From positions 175,687-239,686 of the forward strand of contig NW_025841744.1 in assembly GCF_002878395.1 (NCBI RefSeq): a stretch of DNA of 64,000 bases. The letters run 5' to 3'. Position numbers and translations under genes: made by a program. This document shows, piece by piece, positions 1-11,426 of the stretch. Under the pieces are notes generated by a model that was not told the DNA's origin, did not search any database, and saw only the letters and a list, made by a program, of their open reading frames with translations. Within the stretch, counting starts at the first letter, position 1; each line of letters opens with the position of its first letter. The DNA comes from Capsicum annuum (lineage: Eukaryota; Streptophyta; Magnoliopsida; Solanales; Solanaceae).

Positions 1-1003
1 GGCAATGTTCAATTTAGGTGACATTGGTAGATACATTAGATTCTTGTATGTGTTAAGTAGTAGACTTAATAAATTTGGTTGAGAATCTCATTTGTCTATA
101 GTCTCTTACTTCTTTTTTTTTATTAAGTGCCGCTAAGATGCTACAAACAACATCATTTTCAACAAGTAAATAGTATAGCATGGTAGATGTCTGAGGTGAA
201 TAATATAGTGATGGATGTAAACAAGATTAACACTTGCCAGCCATATAATTTCTACATGTAGAAACTGTAAAATATATATGCCATTTAAGTAAGAAAAATG
301 CTCCAACGTTCACGGGCCTTCACTACCTAGTATTTGATAAGAAACTGCTTTGTTGTTTATCTTTTGTTTGAGGAATTCTTGCAACATTGGGTGTGTCTAT
401 CCATGTGTACGATGTAGTTGTAAGAAACTCGTAATACATTTATATTAACATGCTAGTTAGCATGAATTTCTTCTATTGTTGTGATCAAATATTTTCTTGC
501 TCAATTTCAAGCTATCGAAATGACAATTTACTTTGTTCTTTACAGGGAAAGGTTCTTTAAATGATGGCGAATTATTGATTAGGAGTCTGATGACATTAAA
601 TTTTGTATTAAGAAATAATTGTACAACAAATTTATATTAATTTTTTTTCAAAAATATTAAAATTAGTGGCGACTATAAGTTGCCGCTAAAGGTGTACTAA
701 TTTTTTTTTTCAAAAATATTAATATTAGTGGCGACTACAAGTTGTTGCTAAAGGTGTATTTCCTCTATATTGAAATTGCCTATTGTAGCAAGGTGAATTC
801 GCCTCTAGTCATTTTCTGTGGCGACCTGGGGTCGCTACTAAATTCTTTCATTTAGTGGTGACTCATTTATGTCTCCACAAATAACCTGTAGTTACGGTCG
901 TAATACCAACGACCCCCCAGTCGCCACAAAATCTCTTTTGCCGCGACTTTTGGAAATTTAGCGGCGACTTTTGTTGCCACTAAAGGCGTTATTTCTTGTA
1001 GTG
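1..1003. mobile_element. CACTA (En/Spm-type) DNA transposon, one terminal part
   Basis: The block ends at 1003 in the inverse of a CACTA terminal repeat: read on the minus strand it begins CACTACAAGAAATAACGCC. The last 400 bases hold repeated motifs of the form gtggcgac / gccgctaaag in both orientations, which is the usual subterminal structure where CACTA transposase binds. Immediately after it comes LTR sequence of element A (gcatttcgcatcgtaag), matched at 8228 in A's other LTR, so the transposon is inserted in A's 5' LTR; GCA is a plausible 3-bp target duplication. No transposase reading frame is visible in 1-600. The other end and the start of A's LTR lie before the window. Confidence 0.75.
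640..760. repeat. Subterminal direct repeats of the CACTA element
   Basis: Two head-to-tail copies of a unit with a period of about 62 bases, each with a T-tract, caaaaatatta, agtggcgacta and a gctaaaggtgta end. Further degenerate copies of the gtggcgac core follow up to the terminus at 1003. Confidence 0.7.
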
Positions 1004-2871
1004 GCATTTCGCATCGTAAGACCGTCATGCTCGTAGGTTTTCGCATCAGGTGCTCAGTGGATATTTCAGTCTTTTTCCCTCACTTTATCTCAGACATAAC
1101 ATTGGATGAGGGTCTCAAAAGAGCGTTATTTGCCTCTAATTTAATATTTTGACTTAATTGAAAATATTCCCTCTCAAAAACAAACCCTAGCCCCTTCAAC
1201 TTTCAATATCAATTCACAAGAAATACACAAAGAACTTCCAAGAATTCGTTGTTTAAGGTACATTAAATATTCGTCCATGGGCCCTTTTCACCCATGGAGT
1301 CTAAGAACCTATTTTTAAGTTTTAAATCAAGAATTTACATGTTTGTAATGAGTTATCTTCATGAAGCTTTTGGGAATTTTAATTATGCATGATGATTACA
1401 AGTGTTTTTAGTTGAAAAGTAGCCCTTACACGTTTGAAGCATGAATTTCCATGTTAAATTCCTAATTTATGGTTTGTGTTATGAGTATGTTATTCCCATA
1501 TGTTTGAATTATTCCCATGCCTATGTTCATGAATTTAAAGTGTTTGATGAAATGCCTAAGAGATGTATTTTGAGCGATGACTATTTATTAGGCTTTTGAA
1601 ACTTTGATATGCTTTTCTCTTGATGTTATCAAGTCCTGGGGATTATGAATACCAGAAATTTAGCTGTTTATTTAGTTCTAGTCCTTTCAAAATGGTTTTT
1701 AGGCATATATGAGTATTATTAGTTTAGTCAGTTATCCTATCAGTTAAGTGTAGATCAGTTCAGTATTCCGATTCGGTTTAGTTAGGAGTTGAACTTAGCA
1801 CCGAGCGAATCCAGTGATGGGGGATCACCAGCTAGTTGAGGGTGTGACCTTTAGTAGCAGTCCCTACTTTCCAGAACAACGTAGCCAGCATAGGTTACAG
1901 ATATTAACCTTCTAAATGAGGGTTGACACACATCTCACTAAAGTACCAGCCAGTAGAAGGTAACTCTTTAGTACTTCGATAATTCATTTCAGTGGATCCA
2001 CACAACTAGAGTTAGTACCTGGGTCACAGTGCTGATATTCTTCCAACTAGGGTTACAATTCTGACCCCAATTAACTCTTATTGGGGCATGTCGGTTAGAT
2101 GATTACTCCCACAGTCTCAGTCCAATATTAAAATCAAAATTCATTTTAGGTTTGCATGACCACAACATACATTATTAGTTATTCAATATCAGTATTTTAT
2201 TATTTTAATTTACAAACCATTCCAATATCATGTCACATATGTGGTCATGCATCCTTAGATTTTACAGCTTTCATGTATACAATACAGCAGTTATCTCATG
2301 CCATTCATTCAGTAGTTATTATTATTCATGCATGTGATCCACGAATATCAGCCTAACTTTATTTAGCATACCAGTACATTCAAAGTACTGACTGTATACT
2401 CATTTCTTGTGCTATGATCTCTCATATCATAGATTTAGATGCTCATATTCCCGTCCACACCAAGATATCCCCGCGCGCCAGCAGCTGCAGCAGTGGCGAG
2501 TCCTCATATTTTGAGGATTGATTATGCTTATTTCAGTATTTTAGTCCAATAATCAGTCAAAGATAGTTGGGGACTTGACCCATCAACTCCACAGTCAATC
2601 AGTTAGAAACTTTTGGACACTTTAAGATAGTTATTTAGTTTATCAGTAATTATTCACAGTATTTACAGTATTATTTTTTGGGCTTATTCTTTTAGAGATA
2701 TTTTTAATGATCAAACCTTATGGCGTATCCATCTTTGTTTTCCGCACTTGTGTATCTGTAGTATAATTTTATTTCAGTGCTCACAGCAGGTACCAGCTCA
2801 TGGGTTAGCTTGTGGTCGCTTGTGACTGTAAACACCCTGTACTGTCCATGGTGTACTCCTAGGGTATTACA
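1004..2871 (+). repeat. Element A 5' LTR (cut by CACTA)
   Basis: It aligns by eye with 8228-9018 plus 49349-50427, the two halves of A's 3' LTR (1868 against about 1870 bases). It ends gggtattaca, four bases before the primer-binding site. The first part of the LTR (about 325 bases, present at 7903-8227) lies beyond the CACTA insertion, outside the window. The short plus-strand reading frame at 2156-2356 is LTR sequence, not a gene. Confidence 0.85.
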
Positions 2872-2875
2872 AACT

Positions 2876-2887
2876 TGGTATCAGAGC
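2876..2887 (+). other. Primer-binding site of element A
   Basis: TGGTATCAGAGC, complementary to the 3' end of initiator tRNA-Met, lies four bases after the LTR end. This fixes both the LTR boundary and the plus orientation of A. Confidence 0.9.
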
Positions 2888-3097
2888 CTAAGGTCTTAAT
2901 GTGTCCTAGGGATTCTGAAATTCGCATTGAGTAGAGTCTTGTGCATGGGTGTGAAGTGCGCCAACACATATGAATAAGTGGCTATAGGATGTTTTAGGAA
3001 AAGTTTCCCTTCTTTCAGTATTCATGTCATGCTAATGAGAATGATCTCAAATAAAACTCTCTTGCTAATCCAATCTTCTTTTCATCTACAGAACAAG

Positions 3098-4118
3098 CAT
3101 CCCAGAAAGACTAACAGAAGAAGAAATAGAAATTAGCCAGCACATCTGCCCATTATTGAGCATGTTTCACATGTCGAGTTCAAAGTTGCATTAAATACTC
3201 TATCTCACTCTGTTTCAACTCAAAACAATTAGCCAGCTGTTATCCCAGCCATTGAAGTGGATAATACTGCCACAACTATGATTCAGGAGTTTACCTGAAT
3301 AAACCCTCTTCTATTTTTGGGATCCATATCTAATAAGGACACACAGGAGTTCCATGACAAGGATTAGAAGGTAACTAAAATTATGGGTGAAACTTCTAGT
3401 GAGAGTGCAATTTGACTACTTACCAGTTACAGGATGTACCACACACCAAGTTTAAACAGTGGAAAGGGTATAGAGAGGTAGATGCAGGGCCTATTGAATG
3501 GGAGAAATTTTCTATAACTTTTTTAGACAGGTTCTTTCCCTTGGAGTTAATGGAAGCTAAAGTGCAGGATTTTATCAATTTGAGGCAGGGGAACATGAGT
3601 GTGAAGGAGCATTCTCTTAAGTTTACTCGGCTAGCTAGGTATGCTCCTAATATGTTATCTGATGACAGGTCTAGGATGAGTAAGTTTGTCCCTGGTATGC
3701 TAATAGAATGGTCAAGGAGTGTAGGACCACAATATTTATTAACGATATGGACTTGTCTAGGTTGGTGTTCCATGCTCAACAAATAGAGGAGCAAAAGTTT
3801 AACGAAAGAGATAAGGAGAATAAGAAAGCCAGAATAGGTAGCTTCAGTTTTGCTCAACCAAGGTTGGAGGGTGGTAGTCATTCATAATTCCATTAGAAAT
3901 CTTCAGCCCTAGCTCTATCTTTAGCTAGTGCGCCCTAATCAAAGTTTAGAAATGATAATCAGGATAGAGCGCTAGGCCCTAAACCCTAAGATAGTGTGAA
4001 CAGTGGTCGCACAAATCTTCGTTGCCAAAAATGCTGTAGAAACCATCAGGGTATGTGTAGATCTGGTAGCGATGTATGCTTTGGGTGTGTCAATCCAGGC
4101 CGTAGGGTTAGGGATTGC
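3098..4118 (+). pseudogene. gag: Element A gag (capsid and nucleocapsid), broken
   Basis: Gag packages the element RNA into cytoplasmic particles. The basic N-terminus (PRKTNRRR-like) starts near 3100, where the expected ATG is lost, just after an acceptor-like ctacag. The best-preserved stretch, 3412-3786, has the retrotransposon Gag pattern: EWEKFSITFLDRFFPLE, then a REYSLKFTQLA-like segment (here KEHSLKFTRLA) and MSKFV. The nucleocapsid knuckle at 4077-4118 reads CFGCVNPGRRVRDC, so the histidine of CX2CX4HX4C is replaced by arginine. Stops and frameshifts separate these parts. The minus-strand frame at 3420-3881 is its shadow. Confidence 0.85.
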
Positions 4119-4270
4119 CCATGGGGTGGTCAGTAGGGTCAGTCCAGTCATCCCTAGTTCCATCCGATCACCCGACTCAGTAAGGTGTTATTTTTCATGC
4201 AACTAGTGGTCAGTTCCCAAATAGATTGTATGCACTTCAGTCCTAACAGGATAACAAAAATTCTGCTGAT

Positions 4271-4768
4271 GTGGTTATTGGTACACTACAGGTCTTTCAT
4301 TTACATGTTTATTCTTTGCTAGATCCCGAAGCTTTACTTTCTTTTCTAACCCCTTATATAGCTGTCAACTTTGGAGTTAATCCTAAAACCTTAATTGAAA
4401 CCTTCTCAGCGTCCACTCTAGTAGGTGTCTCTATTGTAGTCAGGCAGGTATACAGGAACTGTCCAGTCACAATATCCCTAAAAGTTACTTCAGTTGATCT
4501 TGTGGAGTTAGAGATGACTGATTTTGATGTCATTCTTGGCATGAATTGTCTCTACTCATGCTATGGTTTAGTTGATTGTAGAAATAGAGTTGTTCATTAT
4601 CAATTTCTGAATGAAGCAGTCCTTGAGTGGAGGGGTAGTACTTTAGCGCAGAGGGGTCAACTTATTTCATACTTTAGAGCGAGAAAAATGATATCCAAGA
4701 GGTGTGTTACCATCTTGTTTGAGTCAAACACTCTAGTTCTGAGACTCCCAATCTCGAGTCATTTTTAG
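4271..4768 (+). pseudogene. Element A aspartic protease region
   Basis: The protease cuts the Gag-Pol polyprotein. A continuous 165-codon frame contains the active-site loop as LLDPEALLSF. Sister copies here have LLDPGAS, so the conserved glycine is now glutamate and the enzyme would probably be inactive. The downstream hallmark DVILGMN (flap and C-terminal part) is present, followed by the linker towards RT (SYFRARKMISKRC). It lies between the Gag knuckle and RT, as expected for Ty3/gypsy. Confidence 0.8.
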
Positions 4769-4769
4769 T

Positions 4770-5520
4770 AGTAAGGGAATTTCCAGATGTTTTCCCTAAA
4801 GACCTTCCCGGAGTTCCTCCTAAAAGGGAAATCGACTTTGAAATATACCTTCTTCAAAATACCTAGCCTATCTCTATTCTACCATACGTAATAACTCTAG
4901 CTAAACACAAAGATTTAAAAGAACAGTTAAAGACCTCCTAGATAAGGGATTCATTAGGTTTAGTTTTTCCCCATGAGGTACTCCAGTTTTTTTCATGTGG
5001 AGAAAATATGGTTCTCTTTGAATGTGCATTGATTACCGTCAGTTGAACAAAGTCACAATCAAGAATAAGTACCCACCCCCTAAAATCAATGACTTGTTCA
5101 ACCAACTTTAGGGTGCTAGTTATTTCTCTAAGATAGAACTCAAATCTGACTATCATCGGCTTAGAGTGAGAGAATGTGACATTCCAAAAACATCTTTTAG
5201 AACTCAATATGGTCACTTTAAATTTCTAGCCATATCCTTTGGTTTAACAAATGCCCCAACAACTTTCATGGCCTTGATGAACAGAGTGTTTAAGAAGTAT
5301 TTGGATATGTTCATTATAGTCTTCATAGATGATATCTTTGTCTATTCCCCTAATGAAAATGATAATGCAGACCACCTCAGAATAGTATTGTGAACTCTGA
5401 GAGCCCATTAGTTATTTACTAAATTTAGTAAGTGCGAGTTTTAGCTAAGATCAGTATCTTTCCTTATCCATATTATTTCCAGTGATGGCATTAGAGTTGA
5501 CCCTCAAAAGACTGAAGTAA
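4770..5520 (+). pseudogene. Element A reverse transcriptase, broken
   Basis: RT copies element RNA into DNA. Fragments in several frames show the standard order: a [13 protein letters not shown] start, a [14 protein letters not shown] segment, then 5166-5393 with [26 protein letters not shown] and the catalytic FIDDIFVYS, in which both aspartates are intact, then a GHIIS-like end near 5470. In-frame stops (near 4966 and 5391) and frame changes make it a pseudogene. The 92-codon minus-strand frame at 4938-5216 is antisense shadow. Confidence 0.85.
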
Positions 5521-5639
5521 TGTGAAACTTTCCCAGACCTATCTCTCTGTCAGATATCAGGAGTTTCTTGGGTTTGGCTACCAATTATCGATGATTTATT
5601 GAAGGTTTTTCATCTTTTTCATCCCTATGTCCAGATTGA

Positions 5640-6110
5640 CTTAAAATAAAGTCAAGATTTAGTGGTCAGATTCCTGTGAGAAGAGTTTTCAAGAGTTGAA
5701 GACTCGACTCACCTCAGCCCCAATTTTAACCTTTCTAGATGATGCAAATGGGTTTGTTGTTTACTGTGATGTTTCCATAGTTGATTTGGGTTGTGTTCTT
5801 ATGCAGAGAGGTAAGGTCATAGTCTATGCCTCTAGACAGCTTAAGTCCCATAAGAAAAATTATCCTACTTATGATCTTGAGTTAGCAACTGTTGTATTTT
5901 CCTTGATGATTTAGAGACATTATCTATATGGAGTGCATGTTGATGTGTTCATGGATCTCAAGAGTTTGCAGTATGTGTTTTCACATAGAGAGTTAAATCT
6001 TTGTCAGAGAAGGTAGTTAGAATTGTTGAAGGACTATGATATGAGTGTTTTATGTTATCCGAGCAAGGCCAATGTAGTGGCAGATGCCCTTAGTAGATTT
6101 TCTATGGGTA
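5640..6110 (+). pseudogene. Element A RNase H, broken
   Basis: RNase H removes the RNA strand during reverse transcription. Frame 5696-5914 carries the first catalytic-aspartate segment (VVYCDVS), [19 protein letters not shown] and the [10 protein letters not shown] motif. After a TAG at about 5913 the continuation shows HYLYGVHVDVF and, in 6023-6220, LKDYDMSVLCYPSKANVVAD, the family's C-terminal motif with its last catalytic aspartate. The short regions upstream link to RT. Confidence 0.82.
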
Positions 6111-6349
6111 GTTTGGCTCATATGGAGAATAATAAGAAAAAGTTAGTTCAGGAGGTTCATCAGTTGGCAATAATATGCGTTCGTTTGGTTGACTCAGTTA
6201 AGGGTAGTGTATGGGTTTAGAATAATTCAGAATCTTCTTTAGTTGTTGAAGTGAAAGAAATGCAGGATAGGTATCCCAGACTAGTTATGTTAAAGGAGAG
6301 TAACAAATTAGAAAGTAGAGGTTTTCTCCCAAGGGGGAGATAGTCTATT

Positions 6350-7690
6350 ACGTTTTCAGGGTAGACTGTGTGTGCCGTGTGTTGATGGTTTGAGATAGTG
6401 AATTCTTACAGATGTGCATGTTGTGTGTTATTCTATTCACCCAGGAGCTACTAAGATGTACCCATATTTTTGGAAAATTTATTGATCGAGCGGCATGAAA
6501 AGGGATATTGCAGAGTTTATAGCTAAGTGCTCTAATTATCAATTGGTTAAGGTTGAGCACCAAAAGACTAGTAGCACTATGTAGGAGTTCAGCATCCCCA
6601 CTTGGAAGTGGGAGGAAGTAAACATGGACTTTGTGATGGGTTTGCCTCTTACTCATCGCCAGTATGATTTGATTTGGATCATTGTGGACAAGATGACCAA
6701 ATCAACCCATTTCTTACTAGTCCATACTTCTTATTCAGTCGAGGACTATGCCAAACTCTTTATAAGATAGTTGGGTATGTTTATAGAGTTATATTGTCTA
6801 TCATTTCAAATAGAGGTACTCAGTTTACCTCTCAATTTTTAAAGCATTTCAGAAGGGTCTTGGTACCGAAGTTCATCTCAGTACAACATTCCACCCTCAG
6901 ACAGATGGTCAAACAGAGAGGACCATTCAGACCCTAGAGGACATATTGAGAGCGTGTGTTATCAATTTTAGGAGTTATTGGGATGATCAATTACCATTAA
7001 TTGAGTTTACCTATAATAACATTTATTATTCGAGCATTGGGATGGCTCCATTTGAGGCTTGATATAGAAGGAGATGTAGATTTTCTATCGGTTGGTTTTA
7101 GGTAGGTGAGACTACATTGACAGGCCAGATTCAATATTTGATGCTTTAGAAAAAGTTCAGTTGATTAGGGAGAGGCTTAAGACAACCCAAAGCCATCAAA
7201 AATCCTATGCAAATGTGCATAGGAAAGATCTGGAGTTTGCAGTTGGGGAGTTAGTCTATTTGAAAATCTCTCCCACATAAGGAGTGAAGAAGTTTGGCAA
7301 GAAGGGGAAGCTCAGTCCCCGATACGTTTTCCCTTTTAGGATCTTGAGTCGTTATGGCAATGTAGCTTATGAGCTTGATCTACCTGCAGATTTGTCATCG
7401 GTGCATCCAGTATTCCATGTGTCCTTGTTAAAGAAATGTATTGGTGACCTATATATCATTGTCCCTTTAGAAAACTTTAATATTTAGAATAGCCTTTCTT
7501 ACAAGGAATTTCTAGTTGAAATCCTTGATCATTAGATTCGTATATTGATGAACCAAGAAGTTTTTTTGGCCAAGGTTCTTTGGCAGAGTCAGTCCATAGA
7601 GGGAGCTACTTGGGAAATAGAAGCAGATATGCAAACCAATTACCCTCACCTTTTCTCCACAAACTTAGATTCAGTTCAAGGTAATAGTTT
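6350..7690 (+). pseudogene. Element A integrase with chromodomain, broken
   Basis: Integrase inserts the DNA copy. Parts visible are the HHCC zinc-binding region (about 6420-6560, degenerate), the catalytic core with NMDFVMGLP near 6620 and ISNRGTQFTSQF near 6810, and a GQTERTIQ-like third-residue segment near 6910. The second catalytic aspartate (DRGTQF) is changed to asparagine. The C-terminal domain (7284-7487) has [13 protein letters not shown] and [19 protein letters not shown] chromodomain follows (about 7500-7680) with AKVLWQSQSIEGATWEIEAD, typical of Tekay-type chromoviruses, where it is thought to steer insertion to heterochromatin. Several stops and frameshifts are present. Confidence 0.85.
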
Positions 7691-7902
7691 TCCCTTTGAT
7701 TATCTCTTTTCCATTCTCAGTTCCATCCATATGATAAGATTCATGTCATTGCATGCATTATCGGCTCAGTCAGTCACCATGTTTATACTCATTTTTGTAA
7801 TCACATTTCAGTTGTGCATATTCAACATATATTCTCAGTACATTAGTAATACTAAGCTTAACTAGTCTCATTCGAGGAAAAATCTTCCCATAGAGGAGAT
7901 AT

Positions 7903-9018
7903 AGTAAGACTCGTAAGATCTTAGCTCATTTCAGCTCACTCATTCAAGCTAAAGGGGTCTAAAACTTAGAAATTTTCACTAAGTGTTAATACATAGTCAT
8001 TTCCATAGCCCCTTAAACTTTGATGATTATAATTCCGACCTTCTTGGCCTTAGAATTCTGATTTTTAAATTGATTCATGATCGGGGTGGTTGGTAGCATG
8101 TCTCCGATGAGTTTTGGATTTTTCAGTTGATGTTTGAGTCATATTTGGATAGTCAAAATAGAAGACCAATGAGATATAGTCGTGTCACACCAAGAATCGT
8201 GTCGGAAGGGTCCAATTCGATGTTTTGCATTTTGCATCGTAAGACCAACATGCCGCGTCAGTTATTACATTAGGTGCCTAGTTCGTTTTAATAATTTATG
8301 GGTCCTGGAGGGTATTTTAGTTGTCTTCTGTCACTTTATCTTAGCCATAATATGGGATTAGGTCTCAAAAGAGCATTATTTTGACTCAATTGAAAACATT
8401 CCCTCTCAAGAACATACCTTAGCCCCTTCAACTTTCAAGATCAATTCTCAAGAAATCCATCAAGAACTTCCAAGAATTCTTCAATTAAGGTATGTTAAAA
8501 GTTCATCCTTGGTCCCTTTTCACCCATGGAGTCCAAGCACCTATTTTTATGTTTTAAACCAAGAATTTACATTTTTGTATTGAGTTATCTTCATGAAGCT
8601 TTGGAGAATTTCAATTATTCATGATGAATATTGGTGTTTTTAGTTGAAAAGTAGCCCTTACACGTTTGAAGCGTGAAGTTCCATGTTAAATCCCTAATTT
8701 ATAGTTTTAGTGTTATGATTATGTTATTCTCATGTGTTTCAATTATTCCCATGTCTAAGTTCATGAATTTAAAGTGTTTGATGAAATGCCTAAGAGATGT
8801 AGTTTGAGCGATAACTACTTATTAGTCTTTTAAAACTTTGGTATGCTTTACTCTTGATGTTATCGAGTCCAGGGGGTTATAAATACCAAAAAATTAGCTG
8901 TTTATTTAGTCCTTGTACTTTCAGAATGGTTTTCAGGCATATATTAGTATTATCAGTTCAGTCAATTATCCTATCAGTTAAGTGTAGATCAGTTTAATAT
9001 TTCGAGTCAGTTTAGTTG
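7903..9018 (+). repeat. Element A 3' LTR, first part
   Basis: It starts just after a purine-rich tract (agaggagatat, ending near 7902), at agtaagactcg, where TGTAAGACTCG would be expected. From 8228 on it matches the 5' LTR. It breaks at 9018 where element B begins and resumes at 49349. AGTTG at 9014-9018 is the left copy of B's target duplication. Confidence 0.85.
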
Positions 9019-11426
9019 TGTCACGACCTGAGCCGAGGCCCTGGCCTCGACGAGCATCCCATATCAAAAAGTCCCGAGTGCCCTCATCTATCAGGCAATC
9101 ACACACACATTCATATATTATGAAGGAAAAATGCGGAATGTAAAATAATACGGAATCATGGTCAACTTTAATTTCAAACTACTCAACACTAAAAGTAGTT
9201 CACAAAGATCAACAACATCTAACTCTAGTCTGCGAAATCTCTATTGAAAATAACCTCTGTCTGAAGACTGGGACAAGGCCACTAATCGGACTATAAATCA
9301 AAATAAAATAGCAATGACTTGTACATTAGGCCTTCCAGAATAATGGAGGCTCACTAATTGCCCATCTTTGACCAATCAGTCTACAGCTTAGCGAGACCTC
9401 GGGATTGTGTCTCAGATCCTGAAATATAGGGGGTCGATACAGATGCACCGGTACACAGAGCAATCTAAAATAATGCATTTATATATATCATAAGTGAGTG
9501 CAACTCATAAAAACATTTTACGTATAATATATGAAAACACATGGGCACACTTTAAAGTCTTTGAAATATTTCTTTGAATCCAGAACTCACTCTTTATCTT
9601 ACTTCTGAGATAGATGGTACACCCTATAGTCTGTAATTGCACGGGCTATATGGAATCCATCCTTGACTCGGCGGCAAGCCCCCAACCCAAGTTTGCCGCA
9701 AGGGTTGGAGTTTCTTAATAGTTTAGTACACCCTCTTACAAGCATACAGTGGCATCACCCTTGCATGATGTTCACATTATTACCTTTTTAGGATAACACC
9801 TGTATCAACAACTATGATTTCAAGTGATGAGCCCTTACACTCAAACGCCTTTTCTGGTAACCACATAACTCTCTTTAAGCCCATTTTTAGTCAGTTCTAA
9901 ACATGCATCTTTTTGAAATCATATTCTAAAAACCTGAGTAAAAATCTGTATTTTAGTCTGTTCTTAATCTGCTATGGCATTCATCTGTTTTAGTATCGTC
10001 ATACCAAGAATTGCAAGTCACATCTCTAAGACATAAGATATCGTGTACAACTCTTTCATTCAAAACATTATTCAGACCACCAGAACATTCAAACAATACA
10101 AGATAATTCATATTTCAAAACTTATGTGAAACCATGCAAAGATTCTCTCTTTTCAACATTTCAACAAACATGTGGGGGTCAATTACTCTGTAGAAAATCA
10201 TGAAACTCTTTAAATCATATCTTTCCATTAATCTAACCAAGAAGCACCCTCTCTTTGGTTCATAACAAAAATCAAGACTTAAACAATAATAAATACAACT
10301 GTATCATGTTTCTCAATATACAATGGAATAATTCATAAGGTATGAAATCAAGAAACTTCATAACAAGAGAGGGAATATAAATCATCATGCTCTCAAGTCA
10401 AGTTTCAAAAAATCAAACACATACTTATATATATACAATTAACAATCAATTTTAAGGGAAAGCCCTCAAGACCAAAGCATTATCATCAATAGCGTTCACA
10501 ATGCATAATTGTCTATGTAAATTCAAAACCCTTTTGTAAATACATGATTTCTCAACATTCAAAATCTTAATCAAAATAATTTCACCATGCCCATGTAGTT
10601 TATGAAAACCCCACGTACGTTTGATTATTTAATTTAAAGAGTAAATTCGAATCTTGATTTGTTTCTTGGAAATCTTGGATTTAAGAGTTTGATTCTTTTT
10701 GATTTCTTGTTCTTGTAGGAAACTCTAGTTTGATCTTATTTTGAGAGTGAAGAGAAGATTTTTGATGTTGTATAACTGATAATGACTAATTAATAATGCT
10801 TAAGGTGTGATTTAATCCGTGTGAAAGGTTTTTGGAGCGAGGGAAAGACCAAAATAACCCTAAGGAAACCAAAAAAATCTTAGAACTTCATCAGTTGACG
10901 GCCAAGGCTGATGGGCCGTCAATCAAGTGATAGGCCATCACCTAGTTCATCACTTTTGGGATGGATTTTACCATTTTCTGCCTTAGGCTGATGACGAAGG
11001 ATAACGGGCTATCACCTAGTTGATAGGTCGTCAGTCTCGTCGTCACATTTTGGCAGACAGACACTTCGAAGTAAAATGAGAATAACTTTCTATTGTGATA
11101 TTGAATTAAGATAAAACCAGTTGCGTTGGAAAGAAGACTCAAATTCCTTTCATTTGATATATAGTAGGTCCCCTAATCAATAAATATAAAAATTTATGGT
11201 CGATAGAAACTGACCCACTTCTAAACGTTCATCAAAACTTAATCGATAGAAGAGTTTTCAATTCGTCTTAAGTTTTGGGATTTTTGTGACCTCAATTCAT
11301 ATTTAAAGGTATTCACACACTATAGGATTTATCATCATACATATATTAACAAAGAATCATTCGGTTTGAGTCTATACGCATGGAAATGATGGTTCAAACT
11401 TTAGCCCAAAAGTGCGGGGTGTTACA
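9019..11426 (-). repeat. Element B left (3') LTR
   Basis: 2408 bases, TGT...ACA ends. It matches 15145-15978 plus 47747-49348. Near 10885-11050 is a block of short repeats around gggccgtcaa and ggccatcacc. At about 11080-11140 lies a module (aataactttc ... gttggaaagaagac) also found in the other minus-strand LTRs of this window. The small frame 10942-11142 lies across these repeats and is not a gene. Confidence 0.85.

Noticed and set aside
3420..3881. 153-codon minus-strand frame
   Set aside because: Antisense shadow of element A gag, with no motif of its own.
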